From Nitrincola alkalilacustris (lineage in GTDB: Bacteria; Pseudomonadota; Gammaproteobacteria; Pseudomonadales; Balneatricaceae): 64,000 nucleotides of DNA. Position numbers and translations under genes: made by a program. Below are positions 15,709-24,306 of this stretch, piece after piece. The notes under the pieces were generated by a model. The model ran no database searches, was not told the DNA's origin, and saw only the letters and a list, made by a program, of their open reading frames with translations. Positions within the stretch are counted from its first letter, which is position 1, and every line of letters begins with the position of its first letter. Where the stretch lies: contig NZ_WBOM01000006.1 of the NCBI RefSeq assembly GCF_008973755.1, positions 1 through 64,000 of the forward strand. Reading direction: 5' to 3'.

Positions 15709-15789
15709 CTACACACGCACCACCAAGCCGCAGACAGGTTTCTTCTGTTTGCGGTTTTTGAGAGCTTTGGTGTTGACGGTGTAGTTCAC
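15709..15789 (-). CDS. Lysine-rich leader peptide for dapA attenuation
   Basis: 26 residues from GTG 15789, with AGGA 8 bases upstream: VNYTVNTKALKNRKQKKP followed by VCGLVVRV and TAG. Five of residues 8-17 are Lys, encoded just ahead of a segment that can act as antiterminator. Leader peptides rich in the end product amino acid are the hallmark of ribosome-mediated attenuation (his, thr, leu, trp). Here Lys codons precede the lysine gene dapA. With lysine scarce, a ribosome stalled at codons 14-17 would leave codons 22-26 free to pair with the terminator. Translation has not been shown. Confidence 0.65.
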   Translation of the reverse strand: MNYTVNTKALKNRKQKKPVCGLVVRV

Positions 15790-15845
15790 GTAACAATCCT
15801 GAATCAGATATGTAGTATCAGAGATACTGTATAAGTTAGGCATCG

Positions 15846-15881
15846 AAGTTAGCACGCAGTATTCTACTGGTCAATCCAGTA
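15846..15881 (-). promoter_or_regulatory. Candidate promoter and palindromic operator of the dapA leader
   Basis: On the minus strand TTGACC (15874-15869) is a good -35; TAACTT (15851-15846), 17 bases on, is a weak -10. The -35 lies inside a perfect inverted repeat TACTGG/CCAGTA (15865-15870, 15876-15881, 5-base centre). A repressor bound there would block the promoter. The weak -10 makes the exact promoter uncertain. Confidence 0.4.
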
Positions 15882-16015
15882 TTTCAATTATTTTTTTGTT
15901 TAAAAGTGCCTACCAGGAAATATGACTTTTTGATGTATGTCTATGGCGATTTACAAATTAAAGATCATACTCATACATTAAAGGAATGATCTTCAGCGCA
16001 TATCAAGGAGCATAT

Positions 16016-16729
16016 ATGAGCTGTGCCATAGGACTGATAGGGGAGTTTGATCCCACAATACCCGCTCATCAAGGCATCCCGCCCTCGCTCGAGCGAGCAT
16101 CGAAAAAACTGGGTAAAGTCGTTCGTTATGAATGGGTGCCCACGACAGAAATCACCACTGTTAAACGCCTTTGTGCCTATGATGGTATCTGGTGCACGCC
16201 GGTTACACCCTATCAAAACATGGAAGGTGCATTGCTGGCGATAAACTGGGCCAGGGAACGACATATTCCGTTTCTGGGCACCTGTGGCGGCTTTCAGCAT
16301 GCAATTGTCGAGTTTGCCCGCCATGTGCTGGGCTGGGAGGATGCGGATCATGCTGAATCCAATCCCGGTGCAACCCGCGCTGTGATAGCACCACTATCTT
16401 GTGCACTGGTCGAAACCACCGAGTCAGTGAGTCTGTTTCCGGATACGATGATATTCAGAGAGTATGGGGTATCTGAGATACTGGAAGGCTACCGTTGCCG
16501 CTATGGCTTGAATCCCGACTTCCGGCAGGCGCTGCTGAAAGGGCCCATGAGGGCCAGTGCAGATGATAAGACAGGCGAAGTCCGAGCCATCGAGTTGGAT
16601 AATCATCCCTTTTTTGCAGCCACTCTGTTTCAGCCTGAGCGACAGGCGCTGAAAGGCGATGAAGTATCGCCTCTGGTGACGGCATTTGTCAGAGCCTGTA
16701 TCGGGCGAGGAGCTGGTGCAGCTTCGTAA
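16016..16729 (+). CDS. CTP synthase C-terminal-region-related protein (glutaminase-like)
   Basis: 237 residues from ATG 16016 (AAGGAG upstream). A free-standing class I glutamine-amidotransferase domain like the C-terminal part of CTP synthase: SCAIGLIGEFDPTIPAHQGI, a YDGIWCTPVTPYQNMEGAL segment and the nucleophile loop FLGTCGGFQHA. The place of the catalytic His-x-Glu reads TLFQPERQ, with Gln instead of His, so classical glutaminase chemistry is doubtful. This matches the family often named CTP synthase C-terminal region-related (seleno)protein, of unknown role. No synthetase domain is adjacent. It converges on the YdjM-like gene. Confidence 0.8.
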   Translation: MSCAIGLIGEFDPTIPAHQGIPPSLERASKKLGKVVRYEWVPTTEITTVKRLCAYDGIWCTPVTPYQNMEGALLAINWARERHIPFLGTCGGFQHAIVEFARHVLGWEDADHAESNPGATRAVIAPLSCALVETTESVSLFPDTMIFREYGVSEILEGYRCRYGLNPDFRQALLKGPMRASADDKTGEVRAIELDNHPFFAATLFQPERQALKGDEVSPLVTAFVRACIGRGAGAAS

Positions 16730-16737
16730 TACGCTAA

Positions 16738-17769
16738 CTACCAGAATCCGGCGCGTGTGTCGTACCAGTGCCCGCTGGGATCACGGCAGATGCCGAATCG
16801 AAACGGAGGGGCATCGAAGCCCTCTGTTCTGAAGCGCAGGTCGCTGAACAGCGCGCATGGGTTTCCATCCTGTTGCTGCAGCTGCCAGAGGTAGGGCAGG
16901 GTTGCGAAGTCACGAAACTGTTTGAGCTCGGGTTGCAACCAGGCCTCCTGCACGAAGGCTGATTGTGAGTCGTCACCATAGCGCGGGTATGCCTGCCAGT
17001 GAAGACTGTCGGGTGGCCGAAATGCCTGCCAGTGCCTTAAAACCGGATTGGCTGATGTGGGTTTCTCACCTGTGCCGCGAAAAAGTCCAACATGTGCCTC
17101 CAGTTGCGTGGTGTCGGTGGTGATGATGATCCGCCTGTGTAAGGGGTTGATGGGGGCGGGCAATATCTGTACCTGTCTGGCTGGTTTGCTGAGACTTTTT
17201 GCTGCCGCCTTGCCAATATCCAGTACATGCAGATGGATGACACCATAAAACAAGATGACAACTGCTACCGCACCCAGGCTGATACTCGCTCCGGTTCGAC
17301 TGCTGCTGAGCCAGGCAGAGATCACACCAGCCAGCAGGATGGCCGTTATCCAGGGATCAACCAGAAAGACAACTGGGAAGGAGTACCTGGCATCCGACAG
17401 CGGCGACAGGATACGGGTGCCGTAGTTGGTGATCAGATCACCGGCGATATGCATGCCGATACCTATGGCGATGATGCAGGCAGCGTCGCGCCAGTCTCGC
17501 TTATGTTTCCACAGTGGCGTGATGATCCAGCTCAGTATCAGCGCCCAGATGGGGAGCATGATGATGGAGTGTGTGATCCCCTGATGCAGCTCAAGAAACA
17601 CCAGCGTGTCAACAAAGGGACGGGTGAGCCAGTCACTGTCCGGGAACATGGCGGCACCGGCCCCCAGCAACAGGCGCTCATGATGAGTGAACTGTTGTGG
17701 GCCGGGGTGTTTGGGCGACACTAAATGACAGGCAACGGCACCACTGAGCGCATGTGTTATGAGATCCAT
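16738..17769 (-). CDS. YdjM-like metal-dependent hydrolase, membrane-bound
   Basis: 343 residues from ATG 17769 (MDLITHALSGAVACHLV). The N-terminal half is the YdjM/LexA-regulated membrane-hydrolase domain with the conserved HALSGA, FPDSDWL, HQGITHSI and HIAGDLITNYG elements and four or five membrane helices. The C-terminal half (about 200-343) is soluble and lacks recognised motifs. The family is assumed to be zinc-dependent phospholipase-like but is poorly studied. The start is 7 bases after the stop of the TetR-type gene, so they form an operon. Confidence 0.82.
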   Translation of the reverse strand: MDLITHALSGAVACHLVSPKHPGPQQFTHHERLLLGAGAAMFPDSDWLTRPFVDTLVFLELHQGITHSIIMLPIWALILSWIITPLWKHKRDWRDAACIIAIGIGMHIAGDLITNYGTRILSPLSDARYSFPVVFLVDPWITAILLAGVISAWLSSSRTGASISLGAVAVVILFYGVIHLHVLDIGKAAAKSLSKPARQVQILPAPINPLHRRIIITTDTTQLEAHVGLFRGTGEKPTSANPVLRHWQAFRPPDSLHWQAYPRYGDDSQSAFVQEAWLQPELKQFRDFATLPYLWQLQQQDGNPCALFSDLRFRTEGFDAPPFRFGICRDPSGHWYDTRAGFW

Positions 17770-17776
17770 GGGTGGG

Positions 17777-18388
17777 TCATCTGTTATCAGAACTGTTATC
17801 GACAGTGCTATCAGGCCACAGGCGCCCCAGTCTGACGGCCTGGCGGATGGCAAAGGCCAGATTGTGTCGAGTGCGACGGGCATCCTCACTGTCATCATTG
17901 ATCCAGCCGGCGGCACTGGTGACAAAGATCGTGGAGAGTGCAATCTCTTCGGAGGCGCGTTTCAGGAAGGTGGCTTCACGCCCGCAGAGTTCACGCATCC
18001 ACTGGACGGTGCGGCTGATGCGTAACAGTGTCGGTAGCTGTATATGCAGATGCCCCGGCTCAAGTCGAACCTGCAGCATCTGCCTGACGGTTCGTCTGTG
18101 TGGCGCCAGACAGGCCAGCCAGCTCATCACACACTGCTCGTACTGAGCAGGAAAATCGAGTGCATCAAACTCTGTGCCCCGGCAGGTTGCAAGCATATGC
18201 GCGTCTGCTCTGTCCCAGAGGAGGTCAATCAGGTTTTCCTTTTCGCTTATCAGCTCATGCACCTCAGCAAGGCTGATATTCAAATGGCGTGCCACATCGT
18301 ATAGGCGCACCGCTTCCCAGTGCCGATCTGCAGCCAACATGAGCGCAGCGTCGAGAAGGGTATCCGGCGTGAGTGTGTTGCCCTTCAT
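17777..18388 (-). CDS. TetR-family transcriptional regulator
   Basis: 203 residues from ATG 18388 (GGAGG just upstream; ATG 18400 is the alternative). Residues about 8-55 form a TetR-type helix-turn-helix (TLLDAALMLAADRHWEAVRL, then DVARHLNISLAEVHELISEK). The rest is helical without a recognised ligand site; a WMRELCGREATFLKRASEEI segment resembles the COQ9-like group of TetR proteins. It is the first gene of an operon with the YdjM-like hydrolase, which it may control. Confidence 0.8.
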   Translation of the reverse strand: MKGNTLTPDTLLDAALMLAADRHWEAVRLYDVARHLNISLAEVHELISEKENLIDLLWDRADAHMLATCRGTEFDALDFPAQYEQCVMSWLACLAPHRRTVRQMLQVRLEPGHLHIQLPTLLRISRTVQWMRELCGREATFLKRASEEIALSTIFVTSAAGWINDDSEDARRTRHNLAFAIRQAVRLGRLWPDSTVDNSSDNR

Positions 18389-18691
18389 GAGTGCCTCCAT
18401 ATCCCCACAATTGAGACTCCATGTCCACTCTGCTGCAGAAGTGAAGGTTTCCGGTGCGAGTCGAACAGTGGAGTCAGATAATTGATATCTCTACTCACAG
18501 TGTAGTTGCTCAGATCGCCTTGTCCCGTTCCACTATCACTTATTCTAATACTAGCGCTTAAGCGTTTGTGATGGTGTTTGCCTGGCTGGTCGGCTGGAAC
18601 TAGTATCGGCGCTGAAAGGTTCCTTGTGTCATCAGCAGGAACAACAGAATTTCCGTGCTATTCACAGCCAATAGGTGTTCGGGAGGGATGT
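18389..18691. other. Divergent intergenic region with a 10-bp palindrome
   Basis: A perfect CGCTTAAGCG palindrome (18555-18564) lies between the TetR-type gene and osmC-like gene and could be an operator. A GGGAGGG site before 18692 serves the next gene. No gene was recognised. Confidence 0.35.
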
Positions 18692-19159
18692 ATGTCGGAT
18701 TATTTTGCCAGGGTTGTCTGGACGCGCAAAGCAGGGGAGCACTTCACGGACAACAAGTACAGTCGCGGTCATCTGTGGATGTTTGATGGTGGCGTCACGG
18801 TACCTGCTTCCTCATCGCCTCACGTCGTGCCTTTACCCTATTCCGTTGAAGAGAACGTCGATCCTGAGGAGGCGTTCATTGCCTCTCTCTCAAGCTGCCA
18901 TATGTTGTTTTTTCTGGCAATTGCAGCCAAACGCAAATTCCAGGTGGATGAGTATATTGATAATGCCGTGGGTATCATGGCGAAAGGGGATGATGGCAAG
19001 GTCGCGATGACACGCGTGACTCTCCGTCCGAGGATCACCTTTTCGGGTGAGCATCAGCCCGAAATTGAACTACTGGAGCAGATGCACCATGAATCACATG
19101 AGCTATGCTTTATTGCGAATTCGGTTAAAACTGAAGTGGTGACAGAAATCGTGACATAA
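18692..19159 (+). CDS. OsmC-family peroxiredoxin-like protein
   Basis: 155 residues from ATG 18692, chosen for the MSDYFARVVWTR start and the GGGAGGG site upstream. The OsmC fold is shown by PEEAFIASLSSCHMLFFL with the first reactive Cys on its helix and SHELCFIANSVKTEV with the second Cys. OsmC proteins reduce organic hydroperoxides with the two cysteines. Nothing in the neighbourhood points to a specific substrate. Confidence 0.9.
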   Translation: MSDYFARVVWTRKAGEHFTDNKYSRGHLWMFDGGVTVPASSSPHVVPLPYSVEENVDPEEAFIASLSSCHMLFFLAIAAKRKFQVDEYIDNAVGIMAKGDDGKVAMTRVTLRPRITFSGEHQPEIELLEQMHHESHELCFIANSVKTEVVTEIVT

Positions 19160-19267
19160 TCAGTCGGGAAGGTTAGCCGCTCTGGTCTGATCAGCACTCA
19201 AGGAGAGCCACATGAATGAACGGGATACATCAATCATGTCATTCAGATCCTCTGTGAAAAGCACTGC

Positions 19268-21217
19268 ATGAATCTGGATCAGCTGGCTGTTTTTCTGATA
19301 CTTGGAGCATCCATCACGCTGTTCCTGTCTGGCAAGCTGCGGCATGATGTTGTAGCGCTGATGGCCTTGCTGGCCTGTGTACTGACGGGTTTGATTCCTC
19401 ACCAGCAGGCTTTCAACGGGTTTGCGCAGCCAGCGGTGATCACAGTCGCTGCCGTCCTTATCCTCAGCTACGGCCTGCAAACCACCGGCGCGGTTGAAAC
19501 CTTGGCGCAGAAAGTCTTGCCACGAAATGGTGGCGTGCTTCTGGGTATTGCTGTGCTCGTTCTGTTGGGCGCCACGCTGTCTGCCTTCATGAATAACGTC
19601 GGTGCGATGGCACTGTTGATGCCAATTGCGATACAGATGGCTCAGCGTAAGGGCATTCCTCCCGGCAAAGTGCTGATGCCTCTGGCGTTCGGTACGATTC
19701 TCGGTGGCATGACCACCTTGATCGGTACGCCCCCCAACCTGATCGTTTCCGACTTCAGGGCTGTCGAAACAGGCAGCGGCTTCTCTATGTTTGACTTCAC
19801 TGCTGTGGGTATTGCCGTTGCTCTGATTGGCATCGTGTTTGCGGTTCTTGCCGGACGCTGGCTGGTGCCGACACGTGAAAAGCAGGATGCCGAGAGTTTT
19901 GATACCGGCACCTACCTTACAGAGATCAGGGTGGACGACAAAGCGAAAGTGGTTGGCAAACGATTACGTGATATTGAGTCGCTGTTGGATGACGAGGATG
20001 TTCAGATAGTCGGCATGGTGCGCAATGAGTTTCGTGTCATGACGCCGCTGGCCGGGCGTATCATTCAGGCAGGGGACATTCTGGTGATCGAGGCCGAGCC
20101 TGAGTCCCTGGGTTCTGCCTTATCCAGACTGGGGTTGCGCCTGGAGGAGGCGGGCAGCGCCGAGTCTGAATCAGATGAGGCTGAAACGGATGAGTCTGAA
20201 AGAGAGGAGCCTGAGGTCGATGAGTCTGATGATAAGGCTACCGATGCCGATCAGCGTGACGAAACAGATCAGGGGGCTGTTGTTGAGGAGTCTGCAGGTG
20301 AGGCGTCAGAGTCGTCAGGTCCCACCGAAGAGATCAGTAAAAGCGAAGAAAAGTCTGATGGTGAGGTGGTTTTGCTTGAACTGGTGGTTCAGCCGAGTAG
20401 CCATCTGATCTCACAGAATGCGACGACCCTGGATATCCGCAGCCGCTTTGGTATCAATCTGCTGGCGATATCCCGCCAGGGGCGTCGCTCCATTCGGCGC
20501 TTGCGCCAGACAGATCTGGAGGCTGGAGATGTGTTGTTGATGCAGGGTACGCAGGAGGCGATTCATGGCTTCAGTTCATTGTATAACTGCATTCCACTTG
20601 CACAGCGCTCCATCATGATTCCAGACAAACGTAAGGCTTATACAGCACTGGGCATTATGTTTATTGCCGTCATTCTAGCTGCGACCGGTGTGTTGCCTGC
20701 AGCCATTGCCTTCACTCTGGGTGTGCTGGGCTACATGCTGACCAGCGTGATAGCGCTGAGAAGAATCTACGAAGCCATCGATTGGCCAATCATCGTATTG
20801 CTGGGGGCATTGATGCCGATAGCGGTTGCGATGTCCGAAACCGGTGCGGCAGACCTGCTGGCGGGGACACTGCTGGATCAGGTGGCTCAGGGGCATCCTG
20901 TTATTGCCCTGGCGATGGTACTGGTGATCACCATGACGCTGTCGGATTTCATGAACAATGCGGCTACTGCTGCGGTAATGTGCCCAATTGCGCTGAGCAT
21001 TTCAGTGCAATTGGGCGTGAGTCCGGACAGCTTTCTGATGGCGGTTGCGATCGGTGCATCCTGCGCTTTTCTCACACCGATCGGGCACCAGAACAATACT
21101 CTGATCCTGGGGCCCGGTGGCTTTCGCTTCTCGGATTACTGGCGACTCGGCCTGCCGATGGAGCTGCTGGTTGTTCTGGTCAGTATCCCCATGCTCCTCC
21201 TCGTCTGGCCGCTGTAA
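19268..21217 (+). CDS. SLC13/DASS-type permease with two TrkA_C domains
   Basis: 649 residues. Two membrane halves flank a cytoplasmic segment. Signature motifs in the first half are FMNNVGAMALLMP and GTPPNLIVSDF; the second half has FMNNAATAAVMCPIAL and GHQNNTLILGPGGFRF. Two TrkA_C domains (about 210-290 and 368-440) are separated by an unusual acidic linker of some 65 residues (about 298-365) made of repeated E/D/S. Such permeases carry di- or tricarboxylates or sulfate with sodium; the substrate is not evident. It ends 2 bases before the converging secDF gene. Confidence 0.87.
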   Translation: MNLDQLAVFLILGASITLFLSGKLRHDVVALMALLACVLTGLIPHQQAFNGFAQPAVITVAAVLILSYGLQTTGAVETLAQKVLPRNGGVLLGIAVLVLLGATLSAFMNNVGAMALLMPIAIQMAQRKGIPPGKVLMPLAFGTILGGMTTLIGTPPNLIVSDFRAVETGSGFSMFDFTAVGIAVALIGIVFAVLAGRWLVPTREKQDAESFDTGTYLTEIRVDDKAKVVGKRLRDIESLLDDEDVQIVGMVRNEFRVMTPLAGRIIQAGDILVIEAEPESLGSALSRLGLRLEEAGSAESESDEAETDESEREEPEVDESDDKATDADQRDETDQGAVVEESAGEASESSGPTEEISKSEEKSDGEVVLLELVVQPSSHLISQNATTLDIRSRFGINLLAISRQGRRSIRRLRQTDLEAGDVLLMQGTQEAIHGFSSLYNCIPLAQRSIMIPDKRKAYTALGIMFIAVILAATGVLPAAIAFTLGVLGYMLTSVIALRRIYEAIDWPIIVLLGALMPIAVAMSETGAADLLAGTLLDQVAQGHPVIALAMVLVITMTLSDFMNNAATAAVMCPIALSISVQLGVSPDSFLMAVAIGASCAFLTPIGHQNNTLILGPGGFRFSDYWRLGLPMELLVVLVSIPMLLLVWPL

Positions 21218-21219
21218 TG

Positions 21220-23550
21220 TCAGGCGGCAGCCTGAGTCTGAGTCTGAGTTTGAGTCCAGCCTTTTCTGATGGCTCGCTCGTGCAGCCTCTGAAGAATCGG
21301 GGCAGCAATGAAAAGGGATGAGCTGGTGCCGGCAACTATTCCGAACAGCATCGGCAGTGCAAAGCTGGCCACTGCATCCCCTCCGGCGATCCCCATGGGC
21401 AAAATAGCCAGAAAGGTAGTCACTGATGTGAACAGGGTGCGTGTCAGAGTCGAGGTCAGGCTCTGATTTATCAGCTCTTTGAACGGCATATCCGGGGTCT
21501 GGCGAAGGCTCTCACGTATGCGATCAAAAATGACCACCTTGTCATTTACTGAGTAACCGATCAGCGCTAATAGTGCGGCAATCGCGGTGAGATTGAACTC
21601 AATGCCGGCCAGCACAAAGAAGCCCAGTGTCTTGCTCAGATCAAGCGCCAGGGTTGCCATGATCGCCGTGGCAAAGTGGTGCTCAAATCTGAACCAGAGA
21701 TAGCCCAGCATCCCCACACCGGCAAGCAGGACAGCCAGCATGCTGGTTTCAAAGAACTGGTTGCTGACACTGGGCCCCACCATCTCAACCCGTGGAAACT
21801 CCGCCTGCGGTGCAATACTCAGTACGGCCTCTTTGACCGTTTGAATGCCTGACGAGGTGTCAGATGAGTTGTCAGATGAGTTGTCTGGGGCGTTTTTCAG
21901 CTGCGGCAGGCGCACCAGATATTGCCCCTCATCACCAAAAGATTGCACGGCCGCATCGCCAACAGCGGTCATGGATATGGCGTGGCGGATCTGTTCGGCA
22001 TCTGTCTCTTCACTGGTATGAACCTCTACCAGTGTGCCGCCCTTGAAGTCGATGCCGGTGTTCAGTCCGGGAGTGACGAGCAGGGCCAGAGAACCGGCAG
22101 AGAGGACGATAGACAGCAGGATACCGACGGCACGCACTTTCATGAACGCCAGCGTGCGGGTATTCCTGAGTTTATCAAACAGGGACAGACCACCTGGATT
22201 CAAGGGTTGGCGGCCCAGTTTGCGCACACGCCACTCCATGACCAGTCGTGTGACGGTAATCGAGGTGAACATTGATACCACAAGCCCGACAGCCATGGTG
22301 ACAGCAAACCCGCGCACAGGACCGGCACCGAACATGAACAACAGACCTACAGCGATCAAGGTGGTGATATTGGAATCAAGTATGGTGCCGAATGCACGTT
22401 GAAAGCCCAGATGCAGGGCATACATGCCACTGACGCCATGCTTGCTCTCCTCTCGGATACGCTCATTGATCAATATATTGGCATCCACCGCCATGCCAAG
22501 GCTGAGGATCAACCCCGCAATACCCGGTAGCGTCAAGGTTGCACCCATCGCAGCCAGTACGGCCATCACCAGCGAGATATATACCAGCAGCGAGAGATTG
22601 GCGATCAATCCCCAGGAACCATAAGCGAGCAGCATGAAACCCAATACCAGCAGCGCACCCAGCAATCCTGTGGTGATCCCCATATCGATGGCGGCCTGAC
22701 CCAGTTCAGGCCCGACAGTACGCTCCTCCACCACGCTCAGCGGGGCTGGCAGGGAGCCCGCTCTCATCAACAGCGCAAGATCACCCGCTTCGCGTGCTGT
22801 GAAGCTACCACTTATCTGCCCGGAGCCGCCACTGATAGCACTGCGGATCACAGGTGCGGTGATCACGGTATCATCCAGTACGATGGCAAATGCACGGCCG
22901 ATATTGTGACGAGTGATGTTTGCGAAGGTCTCTGCACCCTTACCATTCAGGGTGAAATTGACAACGGGCTCCTGGCTGGTGGCGTCGAACCCCAGGCGCG
23001 CATCGCTGAGATCTCCACCCTCGAGCAGCGGGTTTTTTTCCAGTGGATAGACTTCGCCCTCCTGGCTGCCCGGCACCTGAATCAGGGAGCCGGGTTCATT
23101 GCCTGCCTGTGCCACCAGATGAAATGTCAGCCGGGCGGTTCTGCCCAGAAGCTCCTTAATGCGTGCCGGGTCCTCCACGCCGGGGAGCTGAACCAGTATG
23201 CCGTCAGCACCCTGACGAGTGATCAGGGGCTCAACCACGCCGGTCTCGTCCATGCGCCTGCGAACGACTTCCAGGGTGCGCTCAATCACATCATCTTTAA
23301 AGTCTTTGCGCGTCTGTGCGCTGGTGTCGGTTAAGCGAAGCGATTGTTCGCGGAACAGCTCGTCGGTTTCGACGCGCAACAGCAGGTGCGAGCCACCGCG
23401 AAGATCCAACCCGAGAGTCGGCTTGTGTTCGGAGTACCAGTTGGGTGTGGCCTGCAGAAGTGTCGATGGCAGCAGGCCAGGCAGTGCAGAAAGAATGCCA
23501 AAAATGACAATGGCGATGCACGCCAGTGCCTTCAGTCGATAGTGACGCAT
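21220..23550 (-). CDS. secDF: SecD-SecF fusion protein, export accessory
   Basis: 776 residues joining SecD (about 1-460) and SecF (about 470-765). SecD features are LGLDLRGGSHLLL, VVRRRMDETGVVEP, and GMAVDANILINERIREE; SecF features are GIDFKGGTLVEV and GYSVNDKVVIFDRIRE. SecDF uses the proton or sodium gradient to pull exported proteins from SecYEG. Most gammaproteobacteria have separate secD and secF next to yajC; neither is here, so this is probably an additional system. The tail is a TQ repeat encoded by tandem 6-mers, and a short NSSD repeat interrupts the second periplasmic domain. Confidence 0.92.
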   Translation of the reverse strand: MRHYRLKALACIAIVIFGILSALPGLLPSTLLQATPNWYSEHKPTLGLDLRGGSHLLLRVETDELFREQSLRLTDTSAQTRKDFKDDVIERTLEVVRRRMDETGVVEPLITRQGADGILVQLPGVEDPARIKELLGRTARLTFHLVAQAGNEPGSLIQVPGSQEGEVYPLEKNPLLEGGDLSDARLGFDATSQEPVVNFTLNGKGAETFANITRHNIGRAFAIVLDDTVITAPVIRSAISGGSGQISGSFTAREAGDLALLMRAGSLPAPLSVVEERTVGPELGQAAIDMGITTGLLGALLVLGFMLLAYGSWGLIANLSLLVYISLVMAVLAAMGATLTLPGIAGLILSLGMAVDANILINERIREESKHGVSGMYALHLGFQRAFGTILDSNITTLIAVGLLFMFGAGPVRGFAVTMAVGLVVSMFTSITVTRLVMEWRVRKLGRQPLNPGGLSLFDKLRNTRTLAFMKVRAVGILLSIVLSAGSLALLVTPGLNTGIDFKGGTLVEVHTSEETDAEQIRHAISMTAVGDAAVQSFGDEGQYLVRLPQLKNAPDNSSDNSSDTSSGIQTVKEAVLSIAPQAEFPRVEMVGPSVSNQFFETSMLAVLLAGVGMLGYLWFRFEHHFATAIMATLALDLSKTLGFFVLAGIEFNLTAIAALLALIGYSVNDKVVIFDRIRESLRQTPDMPFKELINQSLTSTLTRTLFTSVTTFLAILPMGIAGGDAVASFALPMLFGIVAGTSSSLFIAAPILQRLHERAIRKGWTQTQTQTQAAA

Positions 23551-23646
23551 GATATATCCTCTGTTAAGGCAGCGAGCAAAGCTTATGACTTAACATGTTC
23601 ATCGAAATTAATAGATGTAATGATTTCAGCCGAAGCTGACAGAAGA

Positions 23647-24096
23647 TCAGATGAACAGAGGAGGGGCGCGGGCCGTCAGGGTCGACAGAAACGGAGTGTC
23701 GCGTCTGTCTGGCCGGTGGGTCAGGGTCAACAGGCGGGTGGTTGTTTGAGCCGATTGACTGAGTTGATGGCTCAGAGCCAGGTGATCAAGCAGATCCTGA
23801 ACAGGGTCAGAGCTGTGATTATCTCGCTCGGGGTGAGGTGTTCCGGGTATCGATCCAGGAAGTACTCTGGATAATCCAAAGGTTTCCTGCAGCAGTACAG
23901 GCGCAAGACCTTGCTGGAAATCAGCTGTGGCGGGGCTTTTGTGTACCGCAGATTTTACATGTTGTAACCCCAGTTGCTGTCCGGCCAGCAGGGCAAACAT
24001 CAGGAAAAAGGCAAACAGGAAACCGGTACTCTGACGACTGTTGGAGAGGTGGTGTTGAACCGCGCTCTTGAAAGCGCTGATGTCAGGTGCTCGCAT
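23647..24096 (-). CDS. Small single-helix protein of unknown function
   Basis: 149 residues from ATG 24096 (24138 is an alternative). A membrane helix (TGFLFAFFLMFALLAGQQLGL, about residues 25-45) is followed by a soluble, His-rich region with SHQLSQSAQTTTRLLTL and the ending ARAPPLFI, reminiscent of DUF2946 proteins. The similarity is weak and the family assignment is a guess. It is upstream of secDF on the same strand, 96 bases apart, and could be cotranscribed. Confidence 0.45.
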   Translation of the reverse strand: MRAPDISAFKSAVQHHLSNSRQSTGFLFAFFLMFALLAGQQLGLQHVKSAVHKSPATADFQQGLAPVLLQETFGLSRVLPGSIPGTPHPERDNHSSDPVQDLLDHLALSHQLSQSAQTTTRLLTLTHRPDRRDTPFLSTLTARAPPLFI

Positions 24097-24306
24097 GTTT
24101 TGGGGTGTGTCAGAGAGATGGTGATTGTAGATAATCACTAATGTATAACTATATTATGCAATTGTCATTCAGATTGTGCATGAGCAGCCTTAAAACAGGG
24201 CGAGAAGTGTTTTACCCAAAAGTCTACCGCTTGTGATTTGCTACCGGGCGATGAAAAAGAGATAATACCGCACGCAAATTGAGCCATCACAATTTCGGAG
24301 TATCCC

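Noticed and set aside
16016-16729. Selenoprotein assignment for the CTP-synthase-like protein
   Set aside because: The family name mentions seleno forms, but this gene has an ordinary Cys in the nucleophile loop and no in-frame TGA.
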